Made by a program: the position numbers and the translations under genes. Below the pieces are notes generated by a model. It saw nothing but the letters and a program-made list of their open reading frames with translations. It made no database searches and was not told where the DNA came from. From Desulfovibrio sp. (lineage in GTDB: Bacteria > Desulfobacterota > Desulfovibrionia > Desulfovibrionales > Desulfovibrionaceae): DNA of 5,174 bases. Shown here in pieces: positions 1 through 5,174 of the stretch (within the stretch, counting starts at the first letter, position 1; each line of letters opens with the position of its first letter). Location of the stretch: positions 1 to 5,174 of the forward strand of contig JAIRTI010000097.1 in assembly GCA_031255035.1 (NCBI GenBank). The letters are read 5' to 3'.

Positions 1-2
1 CG

Positions 3-647
3 CGCCGCCTCCATGCCGACCCGCGCAACAGCTGGCTGCCCATCAACGCCATGACCGCCCACGCCATGGTTGAAGAGCGGGATCGCTGCCTTGAGCTGGG
101 CATGGACGGACACGTCACCAAGCCCATTGACGTGGCGGGCCTGTACGCCACCCTGAGCCGTTTTCTGCGGCCCGCGCAAGAGAAAGCCGGGCAGCCCGCC
201 GCCGATGCCGATGCCGATGCCGCGCCGTCGGAAAAGCCCGACCGGGGCCAACGCGGCGGCGCCGGCGACCAGGCGCGCCCCGCGCCCGAGGGCTTCGCGG
301 TGGAAGAGGCTCTCAAGCTGCTTGGCGACAACATGTCCATCTATGAAGGCATACTGGCCGGTTTTTACCGCCAGTACCGCGACTCTCTGGGCGCACTGGC
401 CGCCCTGGTCGAGGCCGGCGACCGCAACGCCCTGCATATCCACGCGCACAGCATCAGAGGCCATGCGGCCAGCGTGGGGCACCACGGACTTGAACAGGCG
501 GCGCTCATGCTTGAACTCGCCTGCCACCATGATTGGGGCGAAGCGGAAATCAAGGCCAAGGGGCGGGCGCTCCTTGGATATCTGCGCGCGGTCCTGCGAA
601 TTTTAGAAAGAGATTGCCCGGCGCTCACAGATTCCGGCGCCGGTTGA
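3..647 (+). CDS. C-terminal part of a hybrid sensor kinase / phosphorelay protein: receiver-domain end plus Hpt domain (5' truncated)
   Basis: The frame is open from the left edge, so this is the tail of a longer protein; the window holds about 214 residues. The first 55 or so residues are the end of a CheY-like receiver domain. The AMTAHAM stretch carries the conserved Thr at nt 54-56, and GMDGHVTKPID carries the conserved Lys at nt 120-122. The phospho-accepting Asp lies off the window. A disordered linker rich in Ala, Asp, Pro and Gly follows (about nt 170-290). The last 110 residues form an all-helical Hpt domain with the motif HSIRGHAASVG, whose phosphorylatable His is at nt 447-449. The residue usually Lys after that His (HxxKG) is Arg here. 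Known role of the family: phosphate passes from kinase His to receiver Asp to Hpt His, then to a separate response regulator. The sensory and kinase domains are presumably upstream, but a receiver-Hpt protein without a kinase cannot be excluded. The ligand and target are unknown. Confidence 0.9.
   Translation, partial: RRLHADPRNSWLPINAMTAHAMVEERDRCLELGMDGHVTKPIDVAGLYATLSRFLRPAQEKAGQPAADADADAAPSEKPDRGQRGGAGDQARPAPEGFAVEEALKLLGDNMSIYEGILAGFYRQYRDSLGALAALVEAGDRNALHIHAHSIRGHAASVGHHGLEQAALMLELACHHDWGEAEIKAKGRALLGYLRAVLRILERDCPALTDSGAG
201..221 (+). repeat. Short in-frame tandem repeat of GCCGAT (three copies plus GCC)
   Basis: Three perfect hexamer copies encode Ala-Asp repeats in the linker between the receiver and Hpt domains of the kinase tail. 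The unit length keeps the frame, so copy-number changes would only lengthen or shorten a flexible linker. It is a low-complexity coding repeat with no evidence of a regulatory role. Confidence 0.7.
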
Positions 648-660
648 CGCGAGCCCTTGG

Positions 661-690
661 GGAAGTGCTGATTTAAGGAAGCGCTATTTT
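661..690 (+). repeat. Imperfect short direct repeat at the left end of the large palindrome
   Basis: The 14 bases at 661-674 (GGAAGTGCTGATTT) resemble 677-690 (GGAAGCGCTATTTT) at 11 of 14 positions. The same motif appears inverted at the right end of the palindrome. Repeated end-like sequences next to an inverted repeat can mark a nested or decayed small mobile element, but the similarity is short and could be chance. Confidence 0.4.
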
Positions 691-802
691 TCGTTTTGGC
701 CAGGCGCAAGGCTTTTTTGAAGGGGGGGCAGGACCGAAGAGTCCAGCCCCCCTTCAAAAAAGCCGCGGCAACGACGCCAAAACGAAGAACAGCGCTTCCT
801 TA
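674..802. repeat. Long imperfect inverted repeat between convergent genes; possible bidirectional terminator or small non-autonomous element
   Basis: The outer arms 674-700 and 776-802 pair at 25 of 27 positions. An asymmetric internal loop follows (701-710 against 764-775). The inner arms 711-734 and 741-763 then pair over about 22 bases, with one bulged G and one mismatch. The six-base terminal loop is 735-740. The inner stem holds a T6 run (713-718) and a G7 run (722-728) that face C6 (747-752) and A6 (756-761). The right end includes the TAA stop codon of the leftward purine nucleoside phosphorylase. Placement between two convergent genes fits a role in ending both transcripts. However, the T run lies in the stem on either strand instead of following the hairpin, so this is not a textbook intrinsic terminator. 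A dispersed palindromic or MITE-like repeat is the main alternative. Confidence 0.85.
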
Positions 803-1645
803 TTGTTTGGAGCAGAACCGCGCCATTGCCGGCAGGGACGCCGTGATCAGCCGCTTCAGGGCGTCGCCGCAGCCCTTGGCGCTGTCGATGATCTCTTCAA
901 TAGTGGTTTCCGCCATGCAGTCGGGCAGGTTTTTGTTGGTCAGGCAGGAAATTCCCAGCACCTTCAGTCCCATGTGCCGCGCGGCGATGACCTCCAGCAC
1001 CGTTGACATGCCCACGGCGTCCGCGCCCAGCGCCCGCAGGGCGCGCGTCTCGGCCCTTGTTTCCAGTTGCGGGCCGGGCACGCAGGCATACACGCCCTTT
1101 TCCATTTTTATCCCGAGTTCGAGAGCCTTGCGTTCGGCGACGGCGATCAGGGTCCTGTCGTACGGCGCGCTCATATCGGGGAATCTCGGCCCCCAACTCT
1201 CCTGGTTCGGCCCGGTCAGAGGGCTGCGGCCGGTCATGTTGAGGTGGTCGTCAAGGCACATCAGGCTGCCGGCATCAAAAAGAGGGTTGACGGCGCCGGC
1301 CGCGTTGGTGATGATCAGGCCCCTGGCACCAAGAACGGCCATGACCCGGACGCCCAGGCAGATATCATCGGGGCGGCGCCCTTCATACAGATGGCAGCGC
1401 CCCTGCTGCAAAATAACGGGAACTCCGGCCAGGATGCCGGCGACAAAACGGCCTTCGTGGGAGGGCGCGCTGGACGGCGGAAAATCATCCAGCCCCTGGG
1501 CGCGGATGCTGACGGCATTCTCCACGCTGTCGGCCAGCGGGCCGAGCCCGGTACCGAGGACGATGCCCACCTGAGGAGAAAATCCTTGCGGGAGTTCTCC
1601 GGCCAGCCTTTTCGCGCACGTCTGGACTTTTCTCAGCTTTTGCAT
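800..1645 (-). CDS. punA: Purine nucleoside phosphorylase, trimeric (PNP-I) type
   Basis: This complete 281-residue protein has the usual length of the trimeric family. It cleaves purine nucleosides with phosphate to a free base and (deoxy)ribose-1-phosphate in cytosolic purine salvage. Motifs in order: phosphate-binding GTGLG (31-35); SHEGR with the active-site His63; QGRCHLYEG (81-89); NAAGAVNP (114-121); DHLN (133-136); GPQLETRAE (191-199) with purine-binding Glu195; GADAVGMSTVLEV (207-219) with sugar-contacting Met213; and LTNK with Asn237. By family knowledge, the Glu plus Asn pair marks 6-oxopurine (inosine/guanosine) specificity. The related methylthioadenosine phosphorylases have Asp at the Asn position and a Thr in the GMS motif, so that alternative is unlikely. 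The start is ATG (complement of 1643-1645), with an AGGA ribosome-binding core at the complement of 1655-1658. The gene is convergent with the kinase gene and divergent from the carboxylase genes, so it is probably transcribed alone. Its stop codon sits in the large inverted repeat. Confidence 0.95.
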   Translation of the reverse strand: MQKLRKVQTCAKRLAGELPQGFSPQVGIVLGTGLGPLADSVENAVSIRAQGLDDFPPSSAPSHEGRFVAGILAGVPVILQQGRCHLYEGRRPDDICLGVRVMAVLGARGLIITNAAGAVNPLFDAGSLMCLDDHLNMTGRSPLTGPNQESWGPRFPDMSAPYDRTLIAVAERKALELGIKMEKGVYACVPGPQLETRAETRALRALGADAVGMSTVLEVIAARHMGLKVLGISCLTNKNLPDCMAETTIEEIIDSAKGCGDALKRLITASLPAMARFCSKQ

Positions 1646-1698
1646 AAAGTGGCATCCTACTTTGAAAAACGATCTATGAACGACGGAACGAAAATATC
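1646..1698. promoter_or_regulatory. Divergent intergenic region carrying the 5' signals of two genes
   Basis: Only 53 bases separate the phosphorylase start and the biotin carboxylase start, so the 5' signals of both genes lie here or reach into the neighbouring coding sequence. The spacer is distinctly more A/T-rich than its surroundings, as promoters in GC-rich genomes often are. A TTGAAA hexamer at 1662-1667 resembles a -35 box, but no convincing -10 box follows at 16-18 bases. No clear operator palindrome is visible. The call rests on gene arrangement and base composition, not on recognised promoter boxes. Confidence 0.45.
1655..1658 (-). promoter_or_regulatory. Probable ribosome-binding site of the purine nucleoside phosphorylase
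   Basis: Read on the minus strand, AGGA lies nine bases before the ATG. It sits in the loop of a weak A/U-rich inverted repeat (AAAGT at 1646-1650 and ACTTT at 1659-1663). The spacing supports the chosen start. A five-pair AU stem is unlikely to block translation by itself. Confidence 0.55.
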
Positions 1699-1702
1699 GT
1701 GA
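1676..1702 (+). other. Eight-codon mini-ORF overlapping the GTG start of the biotin carboxylase
   Basis: ATG at 1676 opens an eight-codon frame (MNDGTKIS). Its TGA stop at 1700-1702 overlaps the GTG start at 1699-1701. The nine bases after each start are similar (TGAACGAC occurs at both, 23 bases apart), so both peptides begin Met-Asn-Asp. It could be a leader that couples translation to the carboxylase, or a chance product of a small duplication. No good ribosome-binding site precedes the ATG. Confidence 0.25.
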
Positions 1703-3129
1703 ACGACAGCCAACACAAGGTCCTTGTGGCCAACCGGGGCGAAATCGCCGTGCGCATCGTCCAGTCCTGCATAAAACTGGGTCTGGATTTCGTCTGCGTG
1801 TACACGGCCGAGGACGCCCACTCCGGCCATGTCCGCCTGGCGCGTGAGGCCGGGGGCAGTGACAAGCGCCTGTACCGCGTCTCTTCCTACCATGACGCCA
1901 ACGAACTGCTGGCCGTTGCCGACGAGGCCGGCGCCACCGCCATACACCCCGGCTACGGCTTCTTCGCCGAAGACTACCGCTTCGCCCGCCGGGTCAGGCG
2001 GCGCGAACGCAGCCTGGAGTTTATCGGCCCTTCCTGGCGGGTCATCCGCGAACTGGGCGACAAGATCAATACCAAACGCCTGGCCCGCAGCCTTGGTGTA
2101 CCAACAGTTCCCGGTTCAGACAAGCCTATATACGACGAGATGGAGGCGGAAAAGATCGCCCGCAGCCTCTATGAATTCCAGCAGCAGCAAGGCATTGAAA
2201 CCCCTCTGGTGCTGGTGAAGGCCTCGGCCGGCGGCGGCGGCATGGGCATTGAAGAGGTGCACGACATCGACCTGTTCCGCTCCGTTTACCGGCGCATCCG
2301 CAATTACGCCGCGCGGCAGTTCAAGGATGAAGGCGTGCTGATCGAACAGCGCATCCGCGACTTCAACCACCTTGAAGTGCAAATTCTCGCCGAACGCGGC
2401 GCGGCCAATATCGTGCATTTCGGCACGCGCAACTGCTCCATCCAGAGCACCGGATTGCAGAAACGCCTTGAGGTGGCGCCGGGTTTCGAGCCCGCGACGG
2501 TTCATTATCGTTTTGACGCGAAAAAAGTGATTGAAGACATCACCGAGCACTCTCTGGCTATGGCCAGAGAGGTGAAATACGACAGCGTCGGCACCTGGGA
2601 ATGGATTGTGACCCGCGAGGGCAACCCCTATCTCATGGAAGTCAACACCCGTATCCAGGTGGAAAACGGCGTGTCCGCCGCCATCGCCCGCATCAAGGGA
2701 CACAAGGGCGTGGACATCATCGCGGAACAGATCCGCTGCGCCCTGGGCAACCCGCTGGGATACACCCAGGACGACATTGATTTCGACGGCGTGGGCATCG
2801 AATACCGCATTATCGCCGAGGACCCCGACAACCGCTTCACCCCGTGGGTCGGCCGCATCGAATCGTTCCGCTGGGAGGAGGCCGAATGGCTCTCCATGCA
2901 CACCCACGTGCCGCCGGTCTCCACGGACAGCCCCTATGACATTCCTACCGAGTTCGACCCCAACCTGGCCCTGGCCATCATCTGGGGGCCGGACCTTGAA
3001 GAAGCGCGGCGGCGCGGCACCCGCTTTCTGGACCACCTTGTTCTTGAGGGGCGTAACAACGCCGGCGACGCATTGAAGTCCAATGTGGATTTCCTGCGGA
3101 GAAAAACCGAGCTTATACTGCTGTTTTAG
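1699..3129 (+). CDS. accC: Biotin carboxylase subunit of acetyl-CoA carboxylase, divergent AccC-like protein
   Basis: This 476-residue protein has the length and order of AccC: an N-terminal biotin-carboxylase fold (VLVANRGEIAVRI, 8-20; HPGYGFFAED, 83-92), an ATP-grasp domain and a C-terminal carboxylase domain ending in the SNVDFLRR region. Family role: ATP-dependent carboxylation of biotin on BCCP in the cytosol. Retained residues by motif alignment to E. coli AccC: Lys122 (K116), Lys174 (K159) before the glycine loop ASAGGGGMG, His224 (H209), Lys255 (K238), Glu301 (E276), Glu314 (E288), Asn316, Arg318 (R292), Glu322 (E296) and Arg370 (R338). Unusual: the RRHQK motif is replaced by STGLQK (250-255), with one extra residue overall. 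The VEHP stretch becomes VENG, and the Lys of the late YYDSMIGKL motif is absent in EFDPNLAL. GTG is the only usable start after an in-frame stop at 1663; a weak GGA precedes it. There is no biotin attachment motif. The carboxyltransferase fusion follows after 105 bases, so an operon is likely. A paralogue acting on a different carrier is possible. Confidence 0.9.
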   Translation: MNDSQHKVLVANRGEIAVRIVQSCIKLGLDFVCVYTAEDAHSGHVRLAREAGGSDKRLYRVSSYHDANELLAVADEAGATAIHPGYGFFAEDYRFARRVRRRERSLEFIGPSWRVIRELGDKINTKRLARSLGVPTVPGSDKPIYDEMEAEKIARSLYEFQQQQGIETPLVLVKASAGGGGMGIEEVHDIDLFRSVYRRIRNYAARQFKDEGVLIEQRIRDFNHLEVQILAERGAANIVHFGTRNCSIQSTGLQKRLEVAPGFEPATVHYRFDAKKVIEDITEHSLAMAREVKYDSVGTWEWIVTREGNPYLMEVNTRIQVENGVSAAIARIKGHKGVDIIAEQIRCALGNPLGYTQDDIDFDGVGIEYRIIAEDPDNRFTPWVGRIESFRWEEAEWLSMHTHVPPVSTDSPYDIPTEFDPNLALAIIWGPDLEEARRRGTRFLDHLVLEGRNNAGDALKSNVDFLRRKTELILLF

Positions 3130-3234
3130 CCACCGCGCCGTCACTACGGCCGTTGCCGCGCGTCACGCGCCAACACTCGGGACATTCCGCCCGGCCGGTC
3201 CGGCCGCCCAGGCGGTTTCCATCAGGCGAAATCT
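3130..3234 (+). other. Spacer between biotin carboxylase and carboxyltransferase genes
   Basis: This 105-base GC-rich spacer contains no gene. It has a small perfect hairpin (GCGCG at 3158-3162 with CGCGC at 3166-3170, three-base loop) and further C/G-rich complementary stretches around 3190-3215. No run of T follows any of them, so no terminator is supported and read-through from the carboxylase is expected. Confidence 0.5.
3224..3226 (+). promoter_or_regulatory. Ribosome-binding site of the carboxyltransferase fusion
   Basis: An AGG core lies eight bases before ATG 3235. The protein read from that ATG begins with the helical N-terminus expected for AccA, which supports this start. Confidence 0.6.
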
Positions 3235-5174
3235 ATGGATATCGAAAAACAAATACAGTATCTTAACGAACGGCTGACCTATATCTGCGATATTTTCGGC
3301 GATAAGCACAATGAAAATATCAACCTGCTGGTCTCCAAGATGGAAGACTATCGCCGCCGCGAATCCAACCTCTCGCAGCGCGAACGCAAAGCGGCGGTCC
3401 TGACCCTCGGGGATCTGTTCGGTTTCGTGGAAAAAAAACTGGAAGCCGAACTCACGCCCATGGACATGGTGCGCATAGTGCGCCATCCGCAACGGATCTG
3501 CCTGCGCGACATTCTGGAAAACGTCTACGACAACTATACCGAAATCGGGAGCATGGACGAGCATTCCATCGACCCCGCCATGGTCATCGCCAGGGCGTAC
3601 ATCACCAGACGCCGGGGCAAGCGCACCATCAACCAGTCGGTCATGGTCATCGGGCAGGAGAAAGGCCACGGCGAGGAATTCCGCAACGGCGGCTCGGTCA
3701 AGCCGTGGGGGAACAGCAAGGCCCTGCACTATATGAAGGTCGCCGAAACCGAGAACATTCCGGTGCACACCTTTGTCTTCACGCCCGGCTCCTACCCCAT
3801 TGAAGACACGCCGGGCGCCGCCCAGCAAATCGCCGCCAACATCTATGGCATGGCCTCGTTGAAGGTGCCCGTCATCTCCGTGATTTCCGAGGGCGGCTCC
3901 GGCGGCGCCGAGGCCATCGCTTTGGCCGACAAGCGAATGATGCTGTCCCACGGGTATTATTCCGTGATCTCGCCTGAAGGCGCGGCCGCCATTGAGGGGC
4001 ATTTGCGCGGCGGGCAGCGCGCCGGCGCCGACCTTGTCGAGCGCTGCGCCCGGCAGATGAATATAACGGCCCACGACAACCTGCGCATGGGCTACATCGA
4101 TCACGTCATCCAGGAGCCGCACCTGGGGGCCAGGCCTTTTCATTATGATTTTTTCCGCACCCTGCGCCAGGACCTTTTGCGGGCGACGGACGAGGTTTCC
4201 ATCAGCGTGCGCGGCTTTCGTCCTTTGCGGGCGCTTGCCCTGCGCAGCCGCAGACGGCGCGCGGCCGCCGGGCTCGACTTTGAAAAAGCCTACACGCGCT
4301 GGAACCTGCCGGCTTCGGGCCAGATTCGCCTGGTGAACCGCCGCCATATCAAGTACCGCCGCCTTTCCCGCAGCGCGGCCCCCGATATGACGCCCTTCAG
4401 CCGCCGCGTCTCCAGCATGTGGCAAGAGATGGGCTGGGGGCTCTATTCGCACTTCAAGTATGACATGCTGCGCCGCCATCAGCAAAAGGTCTCGGAATAC
4501 GTTGAAGAAGTGAAAAGCGAATGGACGCTCTTTTTTGACAGGATACTATCCCCCTGGCGCATGCTCATGGTCAAGATTCGCGGCGGCGCGAGCAAAGCCC
4601 AGGTGGAGACCGAACGCCAGTTGACCGAACTTTCCGAATGGGACGACAACCAGGAGCAGCGCGGCGGCAACTGGGTGTACGTCAGTTCCAAGGCCAAGGC
4701 GGATCGCTCCGTGACCTGTCCCAATGCCGACATCCACGGCTGCCTTGATATCTGGGCCCCGGATCTCTATGGGGAATTCGCCGGCGTCTGCACGAACTGC
4801 GGCCACCATTTCCCCATGGAATATCAATGGTATCTGCATAACGTGTTCGACCAGGGCTCTATTTTTGAGTTCGCGGCCGATGTTGAAGCCGGCAACCCTC
4901 TGGGAATCGAGGATTTTGAAATCAAGCTGGCCGAAGCCAAAAAAAAGACCGGCCATAAAAGCGGCTGCATGGTTTTCGAAGCGCGCATCAGCAACATCAA
5001 ACTGGTGGTCGCCATGCTCATGGCCTCGTTCAGAGGCGGCACCGTGGGCGCGGCCGAAGGGGAAAAGTTCATCCGCGCGGCCGAAAGGGCGCGCCGCAAG
5101 CGCTTTCCTTTTCTCGCCTACGTGCACGGCACGGCCGGCATCCGCATCCAGGAAGGCACCAACGGCCTGATTCA
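3235..5174 (+). CDS. Acetyl-CoA carboxylase carboxyltransferase, alpha (AccA) - beta (AccD) fusion, 3' truncated by the window edge
   Basis: The frame is open from ATG 3235 to the right edge (646 complete codons). Residues 1-310 match AccA: a helical N-terminus, RHPQR at 83-87, a crotonase core with VMVIGQEKG (136-144), TPGSYP (183-188), the oxyanion-hole EGGSGGAEAIAL (219-230) and YSVISPEGAAAI (242-253). Residues 311-490 are a basic, Trp-rich, probably helical linker (RSRRRR at 337-342) matching neither subunit. From 491 the protein resembles AccD: a zinc ribbon with Cys495, Cys503, Cys519 and Cys522; DQGSIFEF (539-546); the AEAKKKTGHKSG segment; MASFRGGTVGAAEGEKFIRAAE (from 596); and HGTAGIRIQEGTNGLI (631-646) for the GGARMQEG loop. 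Known role of the subunits: transfer of carboxyl from biotin to acetyl-CoA, giving malonyl-CoA in the cytosol. Oddities: alpha precedes beta, the first zinc knuckle is CX7C instead of CX2C, and an Ile replaces Ala-adjacent residues in the GGARMQE loop. It probably shares an operon with the biotin carboxylase. A biotin carrier domain could lie beyond the edge. Confidence 0.93.
   Translation, partial: MDIEKQIQYLNERLTYICDIFGDKHNENINLLVSKMEDYRRRESNLSQRERKAAVLTLGDLFGFVEKKLEAELTPMDMVRIVRHPQRICLRDILENVYDNYTEIGSMDEHSIDPAMVIARAYITRRRGKRTINQSVMVIGQEKGHGEEFRNGGSVKPWGNSKALHYMKVAETENIPVHTFVFTPGSYPIEDTPGAAQQIAANIYGMASLKVPVISVISEGGSGGAEAIALADKRMMLSHGYYSVISPEGAAAIEGHLRGGQRAGADLVERCARQMNITAHDNLRMGYIDHVIQEPHLGARPFHYDFFRTLRQDLLRATDEVSISVRGFRPLRALALRSRRRRAAAGLDFEKAYTRWNLPASGQIRLVNRRHIKYRRLSRSAAPDMTPFSRRVSSMWQEMGWGLYSHFKYDMLRRHQQKVSEYVEEVKSEWTLFFDRILSPWRMLMVKIRGGASKAQVETERQLTELSEWDDNQEQRGGNWVYVSSKAKADRSVTCPNADIHGCLDIWAPDLYGEFAGVCTNCGHHFPMEYQWYLHNVFDQGSIFEFAADVEAGNPLGIEDFEIKLAEAKKKTGHKSGCMVFEARISNIKLVVAMLMASFRGGTVGAAEGEKFIRAAERARRKRFPFLAYVHGTAGIRIQEGTNGLI

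Noticed and set aside
711..763. Classical rho-independent terminator in the inner hairpin
   Set aside because: The strong GC stem is followed by A6 on either strand, not by T. The T6 runs precede the stem, so the standard terminator layout is not met.
696..1574. 292-codon plus-strand frame opposite the purine nucleoside phosphorylase
   Set aside because: It starts inside the palindrome and runs antisense to a complete phosphorylase with all catalytic motifs. It is low in recognisable structure and rich in Ser, Arg and Pro.
800..1645. Methylthioadenosine phosphorylase as an alternative identity
   Set aside because: The sequence has GMS and LTNK with Asn237, as in purine nucleoside phosphorylases. 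It lacks the Thr and Asp typical of methylthioadenosine phosphorylases.
2116..3144. 342-codon open frame on the minus strand, antisense to the biotin carboxylase
   Set aside because: It is the antisense of a gene with unmistakable ATP-grasp motifs. Its residues show no domain of their own.
3158..3170. Hairpin in the spacer between the carboxylase and carboxyltransferase genes, as a terminator or attenuator
   Set aside because: The stem is only five base pairs with no following T run. It is expected by chance in such GC-rich sequence.
3163..4485. 440-codon open frame on the minus strand, antisense to the AccA half
   Set aside because: Its composition is typical of an antisense shadow in GC-rich coding DNA (rich in Ala, Gly, His, Val and Asp). 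It has no recognisable motif, and the plus strand encodes a clear AccA.
1..5174. CRISPR array, tRNA, rRNA, or complete insertion sequence
   Set aside because: No regularly spaced repeats, no cloverleaf-like sequence, no rRNA motifs and no transposase-like protein were seen on either strand.

Overview
The window is GC-rich chromosomal DNA with strong G/C preference at third codon positions. Its gene content suggests a delta-proteobacterial sulfate reducer of the Desulfovibrio type. That assignment is an inference from gene style: a hybrid kinase tail with an Hpt domain, a trimeric purine nucleoside phosphorylase, and a stand-alone divergent biotin carboxylase beside a fused acetyl-CoA carboxyltransferase. 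No rRNA or other taxonomic marker is present to prove it.

Layout: (1) Positions 3-647 (+) hold the C-terminal end of a multidomain phosphorelay protein: the end of a receiver domain, a low-complexity Ala/Asp/Pro linker and an Hpt domain. (2) Positions 648-799 separate two convergent genes and are filled by a 129-base, nearly perfect inverted repeat (674-802). Its outer end coincides with the stop codon of the next gene. (3) Positions 800-1645 (-) encode a complete trimeric-type purine nucleoside phosphorylase. (4) A 53-base divergent spacer (1646-1698) must carry the start signals for the phosphorylase and for the rightward genes. (5) Positions 1699-3129 (+) encode a 476-residue biotin carboxylase (AccC-like) starting with GTG. 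It keeps the ATP-grasp core but has several changes at conserved active-site positions. (6) After a 105-base spacer, 3235 to beyond the right edge (+) is an open frame of at least 646 residues. It joins a complete AccA-type carboxyltransferase alpha part, a long basic helical linker and the start of an AccD-type beta part with an altered zinc ribbon.

The biotin carboxylase and the alpha-beta fusion are co-directional neighbours and most likely form one acetyl-CoA carboxylase (malonyl-CoA, fatty-acid synthesis) operon. The order alpha-then-beta is the reverse of the beta-then-alpha order seen in single-chain acyl-CoA carboxyltransferases. No biotin carrier (BCCP) domain is visible in the window. 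The carrier must be encoded elsewhere or lie at the unseen C-terminus of the fusion. The unusual domain order, the divergent carboxylase active site, the non-standard zinc ribbon and the missing carrier make this locus the most interesting part of the window. The phosphorylase (purine salvage) and the kinase tail have no evident functional tie to it.
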